Origin: Bugulina stolonifera
Taxonomy: Eukaryota; Bryozoa; Gymnolaemata; Cheilostomatida; Bugulidae
DNA: 64,000 nt
NCBI GenBank assembly: GCA_935421135.1
Contig: OW285193.1
Coordinates: 2,973,996 to 3,037,995, forward strand
Direction of reading: 5' to 3'
In this document: one piece after another, positions 49,301 to 61,100 of the stretch
How positions within the stretch are numbered: position 1 is the stretch's first letter
How the letters are laid out: each line of letters opens with the position of its first letter
The notes under the pieces: model-generated
The model's input: only the letters and a program-made list of their open reading frames with translations
Databases searched by the model: none
What the model was told of the DNA's origin: nothing
Translations under genes and position numbers: made by a program

Positions 49301-52045
49301 TTCTTTGTTGTGTTTAATATAATGGTCCTACTCATGCTGCCCTATTAATCAACAATTGAGATAGCTCTATTTTGAGTAGATAATGAAATTTCTGGTACTC
49401 ATTGGTAAGTTGAGAAAAAATAAAATTCAATATTTAGCATGATCAATCTAGTAATAGTAATGTTAAGTCTGCAACTGCAGAAATACCAATTGAATCTAAA
49501 TTAAGATATGTAGTAGTCAGGCTTACTAAGTCTTCCATATTTTCAACTTTAATTTAAGTAGGCAGGCCTGCCCACCATGACCATAATAGGCTCTTGTATA
49601 ACCACACTTCAAACACTGCCCTTCGCCTAAATGCTGAGCCTCACTGATTTTCATCAGTGAACTTGGCAGGCCTGATGGTAGTACTAATAGTATTATTTGT
49701 AGATCAAAATAAAAATATTAGATTGATGATTGAATATCAATACATGTAATCAGAATGACAGTAATTAAAATTAGTTACTAATTACATGCATATATTTTAT
49801 ATTGAGTAACTTTAATGAGGGTTGTGGGAGTGATACATTTATTTAAAATAACTAATGTATAGTTAGTATTCTATTACCAGCTCTGTGTAGTAGCCAGAGA
49901 TGGTTATTTTTGGCAGAGAAGCTGCAGTTGCTGTATGCAATTAACATAACTTTATTTAGATCAGCAAAAACTTATTATATTCTTGACATAGCACGATAGC
50001 ACTCACACCACTTCTTGGAGAATGCAGTACACACTCACACTGTTGATGTTAAAGTTCTTGGAACCTTAGCTATGTTAAACATTGATCTCTAGTGCCAAAA
50101 CTAGCAACACAATGGAGTCACCATGTTGTCATGCAGTTGCCATTGGCAACTAACAAATTGCTTTAGTTTTTGTAAACAAGAGAGGACAATCCAAACAGTC
50201 AGCCTATGATTTCGCCTACAGAGAGCCCTAAATTAAATCATGTTAATACTAAGAAATGCATTTAGCATTAAGAGCATATAATACTGCAGTTACTATTTTT
50301 GCATTGTAGTTTTTCTACTGCAGATTTGTTGGAATCCATTGCTTGATCTGTTATTTCAAAACTTGCATAAAACTTTCTCGGTTTTGTTACTGCATCTACA
50401 TGTACAAGGCTACCAGTGATCAATGTTATGCATGTTTGCACTTCATTTGCTATCAAACACATGACTTCAATTACAGAAACTTATGTGACTTAAAACCCAG
50501 CTATTATTTGCTACAGATTGAAGCCATATTGATGGATGGTGCATCAAATAATAGGAAGTTCATCAAGCTCCATCATGAAGTAAATGCTGACAGAAACTTT
50601 ATTGCTATGAACCCTCGTATACCAAGTCACCAAGTAGCTATGATGATGGATCCTGCGGTAAATACTTCAAATTTTTAAGCTAGCAGTTTCACTTTTTATC
50701 GTGTCTTGGGCAGTCATTACAATTCAGCTTTGGTACAGAAAAAAGTACAGTCATATATGTATGATGATTTATTTCACATACTATGCTGCAGATACACGTA
50801 GGAAAGGAGTGGTGTTATGGAGCAGTTTGATTAGAATAATATGATGATGACGCATAAAATGATTGATAAAAGAGTAAAATTATAATGTACATTACTAAAA
50901 TTTCTATTGTGAAATATGATAATATGATTGTATGGTATCAAAATAAATGATGTTAACATAAAAATTCTTGCTATATTTATATATTTACAGTTTAATATCT
51001 TTTGACAGCATGGCATAAAAAAGATAAGAAACTCAATACTTGGCTCCACATTAGATGGGGCCAAAAGAAAATTGAGGTTTGGAAAAAATGTTTGCTTGTG
51101 GGAGCATTGGGAGGATGCATACAACTGGGACTGTGTGACTAATCCTCTCAAGGTGTACCACAAGCTTACAGACGAACACATCTATGTAACAGACGTAGCG
51201 AAGATGAGGAATCATCTCGCAACAGATGTGTTGAATGAAGAAATGCTCCATCTAATGCAAGTGAGTAGTTTATCTAAAAAAAAAAACAGCGCATGTAGGC
51301 TACTGAAATACAACAAAAAACTGAGTTATTAACTATAAGGTGGATGTGGTGCATTAAATTACGCTTTTGTCTTTGTACTGTTAAAACTCCTTTTTCTAAT
51401 GTTGTTATGCACATTTTTTATGTGAAAATTGTGCATATGCATTTAGTATATTTATGCTAATAGAAATATAGACTAGTTTGTGCAGTGTGTTTAATCTGAC
51501 TTAATACTTATTTGTAGGAGTACCAGATATACTCAGATCGATCAGACCTTCAACTGACGTTAGAGATAATCAAGCAAGTGAGCGTACTAGTCAAGATTTT
51601 TTTATCAAACATCCCAATAGTAAGAGCAGATGACACACGACTTAGTGACATTATGCAGGTACTTAAGTTTTTCTCAGACTGGAAAGACCAAACAGTACAT
51701 GCAAGGGACTTTATTACAGCACAATGCTATGAGGACCTCAGCAATACAATAAGGTGTTTCGACTACATTGTTCGGAAGCAATTGGCAGATCATCCCGGCA
51801 GCAGAGTAGTGCCAGCTGTCATGAATTCCGATGTCATTGAAAATTTTTTTTCATCACAAAGAGCCAGATGTAATGGCGCTAACACTAACCCCACAGTATT
51901 GGCGTATAGCAAATCGATTAATACAATTCTACTCACAACCAATTTGAAACAATCCAGCAAGCGGAATGCTTCTACCCAAGCAGCTATACAAGGAGCATAC
52001 CCTTATAATATTCTAGCAAAGAAAACATTCAGACAGAAAGTATGA
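46244..52045 (+). CDS. P-element/THAP9-like transposase (5' end not resolved)
   Basis: Nine exons: 46244-46382, 46870-47019, 47171-47415, 47964-48198, 48400-48496, 49010-49173, 50517-50657, 51009-51260, 51518-52045. All have GT-AG borders and matching phases; 649 residues after the first splice acceptor. Family marks in order: RRWD followed by an MIHLAMDLFTRSPTAYENL helix; FDEMSIQ (D251); KLIGMTDYG; LGYTGFKWPVAYY; MDGASNNRK (D350); DPAHGIKKIRN, the P/THAP9 'D-P-x-H-x-x-K-x-x-R-N' signature; and NSDVIENFFSSQR (E582). D251, D350 and E582 are the candidate catalytic DDE triad of the RNase-H-like domain, with the family's large insertion before the Glu. An acidic stretch (residues about 105-125) precedes the core. 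No THAP zinc finger is seen; it may be in exons further left. Role: cut-and-paste excision and integration in the nucleus. Confidence 0.85.
48548..48840 (-). mobile_element. tRNA-like SINE (complete copy)
   Basis: Minus-strand counterpart of the split SINE at 8618-9480, here uninterrupted. GATAGTGGAGTGGTAGGGTG and GAGTTCAATTCTC are the likely A and B boxes. It lies in an intron of the transposase. A short fragment of the same family is at about 49580-49630. Confidence 0.7.
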
Positions 52046-52167
52046 CTGTAAAGTTTATGACATATCAGTTCTGTAGTTATCGTCAAGCACAACTCTGCAG
52101 ACGACAAATGTATATTCTATTTTACATACTTTTATGTACAGAATCCGTAAATATTATATGTAAATAC

Positions 52168-55100
52168 TTACTGGTTTTCAACTGGTGTAGCACACTCATT
52201 ACAAAACCATTCAGACTTGTCCACACTACTCCAATCAACACTGTCGCTAATACCAGAACATCTTCTGTGGAACCAAGATGAACATGCATCACAGGCAACC
52301 CAGTCTATATTTTGTTCATCAGTAGGTTGAACACAGGGCTTGGCTGCACAATTGTCACTTGTTGAACTTGAACTGGTTGTAGCTAACTGTAAATAATTGA
52401 TAATGTATTAGCAATATCTAAATATGGCCCATTTATATAATTTATTATACATGTATAATATACAAAATATTACATGTTTGTATCTATACCAGTACCATGG
52501 GTGTGTGTGCATATACATGTACTTAACTGTCATTGATTATCATCGTTTTATGTCATGGGTCTGCTGCTTGTCAATTTACATTGTCATGTAGTATAGTATG
52601 AATGTTTTACAAGAGCAGACAATAGCTGTTTTTATCAAGTTGGAACTGAATAAACTACTGTAATATACGAAAAATTAGTTACATGCAGGCATTTCATCGC
52701 AATATCCAATTTAATACTCACCGACTTGTGCTTCTTGCGTTTTGGCTCGGCTCCTGTCGCAGCTATCTTTGGGCGGTGTGCTAGCTCCCTTCTCCTCTCC
52801 AACGTATGTAGCAGCCTCTGTCTATACGTGTTGTTGGTGACAGGTAGAAACTTGCTCAAAAGTAACTTGTATAACTGGGTTATGATATTCATATTCTCAG
52901 TAGCCTGTCTTGACAAAATACTGTGCAATTTATTTGATAGACTTTCCCTCTGGCTTAAATGAGAGAATGTCTTTTTAAGAATGTTCTCGCCAGTTTTCAA
53001 ACCCTGAGCTACGGTTTGATAGCTTGCTCGTTCCTTCTCGATCATGAGAAATAACTCAAAGCAGCCATCTGTGACATGGGTAAGTCCGCCACTGTTGTAC
53101 TGCCTTCGCTCCGTTTCGATAGCTGTCTCAGGATACTGACCATCTCTTACTTCAGTTACTGTGGCTTTTAGCTCTTTGATGGCAGCAAGAATAGATTTTT
53201 GTTCTGTGTAGTCAGGTGACAGTAGGTCACCTTTCAGAACACTCATTTTATCTATGGCCATTTTCTGCATCAGGTGTACAGTTCTCCCTGCCACACGGCG
53301 AATAGTGCCTTGGCCAGCAGACGATGACGTCATTTCCATCGGTGGGTACTCTTGAGTAGCAGTACTCTCAGCTAACACCTTCCGCTTAGCATCCATTATT
53401 CTGGTGCTCAAGTCCATGAACAATTGGTGTATGTATTCATGGAAGTTGGATGTTACCAGTGAGGACTGTAGAAAGATGGGTAGCTCATTGGTTGAGTATC
53501 TGTAGCACTGAGTTGTAAATTTATTAAATATATCTGAGTTAGGTTTGGCAGGTTGAATATTATTCTGAATTGTAGTGTCCCATATTGCAGTCAGTTGTGT
53601 ATTCAAGTGTTCCATTATAGTGGTCAGGTTTATGTCCAGTAAAGTTGCAAGGTCTGAGTTTATTTTTTCTTGAGTTCTGTTGATGGGAGTTGGAATTAGC
53701 TGTTGCTGCAATAGTTCAACTACTTCTTGTGAGTTTGCAATATGGGGTGAGGACTCGCAAGAGGTAGAAGCTTGAGGTGCTGACACCGGCAGAAGGGTTT
53801 CTTCTGTGTCCTCGTCATCATCTTCACTGTAGTCCACATTGAAGTCAGTGTCAGCCAAATTCATGTCTTTTATTGAGCAGCAACTACCAGGTGAGCCGCT
53901 AAGTGCATCCTTACAATGAATGTTGAAGTGGGTTAATGCTGTCATAATATCGTCGTTCGGCTTTGGAACACGGTGATGTGTAAAGCCATTAATATATAGA
54001 TTCTGTGCTGACTTTGCACGGCTAATGGCCACAGCCAACAGCCCTGGATATGACATATCCTCACATTCAACCTGCAGGTGCTCAACAGAAAGTCCTTGTG
54101 ATTTATGCACTGTGGTTGCATAGGCGAGTATGAGAGGGTACTGATGGCGTTGACACGCTAGTTTCCCTTGTGAGTCATATCTGCAACACAATGTACATAC
54201 ATGTAATCATAGAGCACATGTCCTTTGGCCTGCTGCTTAAAATTCAATTAGGTGCAGTAGTGGAGAAATTTAGATAGCCTTAGTTTTTTGTTTGTGGTTT
54301 GGGGTAAGGGCGGTCAACCAGCAAAATATAGAGAAGACAACTTCTCCTGCTTCAGTTTTGGCGAAGAACAAAGGCTATCTCAAATTTCTCCACTTCTGCA
54401 TCTAACTCTTAAAATTACAGTAACACAACCTTACCAATGGCCATAATACCAAAGGTAAAATAAATAATGATTTGTGCTGATAACTATTTTCCTATATATT
54501 CAGGTGTATATATTCTTATGAACTTATATGGCAATATAGGTTGATGTCAATTATGATTTACCCTGAACTTGTTTGTGGTGTGCTATAGAAAGCACACACA
54601 CAAAAATGACATTAGTTATTTAATTATTTACTTCATATGACACTGTGCATATGTTGTGAAAATATCCTGGTGTAGTACAAACAGCACAGAACATTGACTT
54701 TACTGTCTGGGACAGAAGACTCAGAATTGGTTAAGATCAAGCATGATGTGATGGGTATGACATCATATTCATATAACAGCACATATCATGAGAATATTCC
54801 AGTGTGCTACAAGCAACATTTACTGTCTCAGACAGAAGAGATAGATTTAGCCAAGACCAAGTATGGCGCCATGAGTATGGCATCAGAAAAAAAAAACGGA
54901 GCTTACTACCGCCTAGATATACCCAGGTTTGCTGGATACATTGTACATGCAGTATGGCAGTTATATGACATATCAATCTGGTTGGTATAAAAGAGGCAAC
55001 ACGATAAAGACACACAGACAGAGAAAGAGGGGGAGAGAGAGGGGGACAAGAATTCTACACAGGTCCTAACAATTCTTATCATAGTATAATTGATATATTA

Positions 55101-58100
55101 AATATTTTATATAATTTTATTGAGAGACTCAGACGCAACCAGAAAGACTGAAACTGTAAGTTTTGCCATGTAGTTATTAATTTTGTAGCTTATAATATGT
55201 ATTATATTTTATAGTTAGGCTTTTAATAATATAAATATTAAACTGGACTTTGAATCTCGCGTTTGGTTTTGAATGTAATTTAAGGAACATAATAACTAAG
55301 ACATTAATACACGCCATTTGAATTCAGATTGCAGGGTTTAGTTGGTAGTCAGTCAGAGATATCTGTTATATAATAAGTTAGGTAATGAATAGTTTGCTAT
55401 TGCAAGTACATGTACATGTAGATAATGCAGTCGCGAAGAGTTTAGACTTGCTAACAATCTCAATGTATGTTACATGCAGATGGAACCTGAATTATCACTT
55501 AGTAGTAGTAGGGACAAATGACAAAATATGCTAATTAGTTAGACGTGTGCTATCATCATTATTTAATACATGTGCTAAGTGTATTATGGTAAACCGATCA
55601 GATCAATATTATTTACAAGTACATGTATATCAGTGGCTAACATTAGTGTTATAATAATCGTGGATGTCATAATGGAAGTAGGGATGACCCAAAAGGTCAA
55701 ACCAACATCCAAGTTGATATCTCTGCACCTCACTGCGGAATGTGCTGATGACATAGGTTATTGGCACTAATCACTGGGTGTACACAACTTCATGTTGTGG
55801 AACCTGTGATTGGTGCTAATCCTGTGTCCTTGTATATCGAACTGTTGCTCCAAACGGTTTGATATACACAAATCAGCATATTTTGTCACAGTAATTTGTA
55901 TGAATTTTATGTTTATATTATAGATGTATGTACATGTACGTCAATATGTGCTGTAAGTTATACACCTGTATACATCATGCAGTGTTGCAGAGCAAGTATA
56001 ATGCTATATCACCACAAAACCTCTCATTTTGTGTCATATGCCTATTATAGATGAACAACTAATATGGCAAGTGTTCGCCTAATGATAGAAAATACAATAC
56101 TTGACAGTACCTCTGGTTATTTTAAAGTGGACTGTAGAGAACAGAGTTTATGTTAATGGGAAAAATATTGCTTACCTAGAGAATAGTGTACGTGGAATAT
56201 TGCATGAAGAGTTCAGGGTTGGAAAAAACACGCTGATACCTTCTTTCGTCAAATGGGAGACATGACCTCTCAAACCATTCACCAGAGTAGAGGAAAGGTT
56301 CTTGGTAAGCATGACAGGTACTCCCAGTTTCAGATGAAGCACCTGCAGAGAATTAATGACAGCACATGTACATGCGTATGTGTGTACATGCTCACTTCAG
56401 ACAGCAAGCAAACTTATACCATCACTTAGCCCCATTTCCGCTGCTATTACAGGCTGATCAATCCAACTTATAAATCATTATACTGTATGTTATAAAAGTG
56501 TCGTCAACCTCTCCCCAAGCCTATCCACAGCAAGGAGGCCATAATATGACCAGTGCCTTGTTAGCTAAGGTTGCTGGGCTACTGTCAGTGGTGGTAGTAT
56601 GTTTTTGCCACTGTACTAGATGTGTTTAGGTGTGTATAGGCTTTGGATTCAAACCCCATTCAGGGACTGGTATTTCTATGGATGTGAAGCTGAGTCCCTG
56701 CCTGCTCACAAACATTCTTGTAACAGGCAAACATTACTGAAAAATTTATTGTTCTAAGTTTAAAGCATGGAGATCAGTTGCGTTTGAAATGAAATTGCTT
56801 GTAGTAGCTATTGCTGTAAGCTGGTAATTAAATGATTAAGCAGTAGACTTCAGTTATAGTGAAAAATAGAAAAAACGTATTATAAAAGGATATTATGGTT
56901 CCAACTAATTTTTATGCTGATCAAGGGCTAAATATATTACACTGTCTGTAAATGCATGTCATGTTGCGTGCTTGTAGTCCAAGCAAAGTGAGAAATTGTG
57001 CAACAAACCTTTGGAGTAAGCAGGCGTTTCAATTGACTCGCTGAACCTGAATCTTCTGATTTATACGTCATTGTTTCTCCTGGATGCCTCCATAAGCACT
57101 CGATGTTGTGCAGTTGTGCATTCATCCGCATGCCGAAAAGAACTAGTTTCCGGTCATCCCGGACTGGGAGTGGTTGGTTTAGTGACAGCAAGAACTCTGT
57201 TGTTGCTGCTGAGACTTCGCCACAACTCACTTCTCCAATTGCTTTTATCAAGCTACTATCACTAGTTCTCATCACCTGCGAATTATAAATAACATATAAA
57301 CTCAGCAAAAATGATGTCCGAAGCCAACCTTCATCATGCCCTGCTACCCCTCCACAGACACTTGCACAGAATTACACTAAAACAGTTGATGCTATCTATG
57401 TCCATCTTGATAACTCACTGTGATGAGGAAGACATTTCTTATTTATACTGTAATATTTGGTATGTAACTATCTGCTACTGTATTTGCCTATACTTGTTAT
57501 TTCTCATTTATTGTTACCTGTAAATGTGCCTTGAATGCATGCTTTGCATGGCTTGACAAGGATCAGTGTCCTTTATATAGTTTTACTTTTATACATGATG
57601 TATATTAAATACAGTTTTATGTGTTATGACCAACCTTAAAAAGTCGACCTCGTCCTTGTTGCTACTATTGTGCAACGCTTAAGACCAAGTAGCATTCATA
57701 CTTTTACTAAAAGCTACTGGAAATGTGAATGTATACAAGGCCAACATTTTCTTCAATTTAACCAGTTGTTACTTAGAGCTCAATAAAGACACATCTACTA
57801 CAATGAATCTACTTGGAGTTGTCTTTTCTAGAATAGCATAGAGCCAGGCGAAGTCCTTGGGCACTGATAGCCTGAAGTACTAAACTAGCATAGATAGGAC
57901 TCATGTTAGCTCTTAGAAAAAAAGTACTTAGGTTTAAATCAAGCCCTGCTGCCATAATGTACACACACTGATTTAAACCAAAGTGGTGCTAGTTTATACT
58001 GCAGTACACCATTATAATATATAGTGTGAATCATGATTGCAAGCTACAATAGTAGTATCATGGTGAGATTACGTTACGTCGTTGGGATTTTCCATAATTT

Positions 58101-61100
58101 AGTAGGATAAAGAGCATTGGAGCATTAACACAGGGTGTCCTGTCTAGTCTTTAAGTACATGGTTGTGACGAATGAGTAATCTATCCATACCATTTACATG
58201 TAGATCAGGTTCAGTATGTTGCAATGTAAATGGAATGGCTTTGTGCTACCTGTGTTCAGTCATGTGTGCAAACTAAGGGAACACAATGTTATAGTTATAT
58301 TCCCTGTATTTTCTATTATATGCCTGTATTGAAAGACATGAGTAGTTGAATTTTACAATTGGTAGGCTACCCCCATGATAGATGTAATAATATAAAGACT
58401 AAATAGGGCACCCTGTGTTAACGCCTCATTGCCCAAATGTAAACCAAAAAACCAAAAAGAAAAACCAAAAAAGTAACGGAATCTCACCATGGAGTTGGAG
58501 CCATTCAATGATGGCTCACACTAGTATATATTATAATGGAATACTGCAGCATAAACTGGCTCCACTTTGGTTTAAATCAAGCCCTGCTGCCATAATACTG
58601 GTGTCCTGGCAAATTGATGACTACATAGCACATTACCACATGAAGGCCTATAAGCCGGTACTAAACAATACCTATTTACACTGTCTAAAAGTGCTGAAAG
58701 TTGCTAATGTAAACATGATATAAATACTTCAATAAGTCTCCAAAGTCCTTGTCCTGGAGAATAGTACATTACCTGCTGTCAACAGCTACTGTACTATTCG
58801 CATACATTATCAGGCTGCTGATGGCCGTCTTTATAGGAGAGGCGCTATGACTAATACATAACAGTCGATGGAAAATGTCATTTGTGGCAGCATAGGAGAG
58901 TGTTCGTATATCAGCTTTTTAATGTATGAGCTTACACATTCCTTCAACTTTAGAAATGTGGCAGAGTTCAGGGACAATAGGGATGGGTTGGGTTAGACCT
59001 CCACAGGATTATGTCATAGACAAATATACATGAAAGCCAAATGCTAAGTGAAGGATCACTGGAGTATGGAGTGTAAGTGCATAAGGTTACCTGCTGTGGA
59101 CATGGGCTATTACATGTACTTATATCATTTGGTGCAACATGACACACTGTACCCATGTGCAATGTAATTTATTGAACAGCATGAAGTGCCAATAAACAAG
59201 GTTATAACTGCTTTAGTCTCACTTAACAGTTTTGTAACTATCTGTGGCACTGTGGCCAACGAATGCCTAACTATACAATTGCTAAACTAAGCACTAGTGT
59301 GAGACCAAAACAGCATGCTGCTCCAATTGTTACACTCAGTACTAATATAATTTCAAACATTACAACCAATTAGTTGCTTTAAAGGAGTGTGTCAATAAAC
59401 ATTTACCCTCATTTAATATGCGTCTTCATGGTAATAAATTTGCAAAACAATGATATGTCAAAATACAAGAACTTTAGAAACTTAGGAAACTTATTGAAAT
59501 GTACATCATGTTTACATGTACATTAGCAATTTTGAGCACCTTTAGATGGTGTTTAGTACTGGCTGATAGGCCTTCATGTGGTAATGTGCTATGTAGTCTT
59601 CATTTTGCCAGGATACCAGTATTATGGCAGCAGGGCTTGATATAAACCAAAGTGGAGCTAGTTTAGGCTGCAGTATTCCATTATAATATAATATAGCGTG
59701 AGCCATCATTGAATGGCTGCAACTCCATGGTGAGATTAGGTTACTTTTTTGGTTTTCCCATTGGAGCATTAACGCAGGGTGCCCTATCTACATGTAGCCT
59801 ATATAATTATACCTAATGGCCACCTCCATTTCAACTTTGTCTTAGGCTACTGTAGCCCTGGACTCTAACTACAAATCATAACTCTCTGAAAAGAATGCTT
59901 AGGTCTACGAACAACACATTTCAGAATATTGTTCTGAAAAAGTATAGTATCATAATTTATTGCAATATTTTCCGCTCACCTGTTTTAGCTCAATCTTATG
60001 AGGCATATAACTCATGAAGTGGGGAGATAATATAGCTGAACTACCAATATCCCCTGACATCTCATTTGCAATAGGAGGCAGTTGGAGAAAGTCTCCACAG
60101 AATATGCGTTGAACTCCTCCCATGACCAAATCGCTACCCCTGACATACTGCAAAATTCTGTTGATTTTGTCCATGGTTGCAGCTGAGACCATACTGACTT
60201 CATCAATGATGAGGAGCTGGATTCTGGCTAGCCTAGAAATATAATTAACATAAACTTTCACAATAAAATTATAAATATAGACCTAAACATCTATTGTCAG
60301 TAGACTGCCAAAAATATTATTTGGAAAAGGGAATGTAAAGAAGATTTTGGTGAATGACATTGTTCAATCAAAAGGCAAGCAATAGAATGTACACATACAT
60401 TTATGTTACAGAAACTACAACACAATGTATGATCTTTAATGCATTATGTCAGGTTGCTACTTGAAATAAGTTGAACAGGTAACTTTTAGACATTTTTAGT
60501 TAAATTATATTAAACAGTTAGACACAGAAATGTAATATTTTCAAAAAATGATGGCAGCTCTTACTTCTATTATAATCAAACATGTACAAATGGAGCATTT
60601 GTTTGGATTAGATAGTGTGTAATTTATATCTAAATAAATGTATCTATGGGAAATGAATGGAGATAGCATTTATAATGTAAACAAAGTAACAAAAGTTAGG
60701 TAAGCAGCATTATTAAAATTATGATGCTTGTACCACCATGATAATACTGGTAGAATATTGTAACAACAACAATCACAAGCTAGAGCCAATTCTACAAGTA
60801 GTATGTATCTTTTGTCTAGAAACTCAAAACCATATTTACTACCCCATTCCACCTTAAGCCGGTTAGTTAATATTCACAGTCTGGTATGTAATTTCTAACA
60901 ATGAAAGAGGGATGCTAGTATCTAACCATTTTTCATAGTGCCTCATCAAATGTGATGAATGTGTACAACCTCCTACACGATTTGAAAATGTGGAAACAAA
61001 AAAATTAATTACCAACGTGATAATAGTTTCAGAACTTTCCATAAGATGTGACAGAAGTCACCATGCATCTCTTGCGACCCACCCGAATCTGTAGAGAGTA

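Noticed and set aside
54694..54990. 98-residue plus-strand ORF as a gene
   Set aside because: It covers a diverged tandem duplication in a helicase intron; both repeats stay open but there is no domain, splice partner or promoter.
58415..58723. Paired similar ORFs (also 59542-59769)
   Set aside because: They are the two arms of one foldback element read in opposite directions, with no coding signature.
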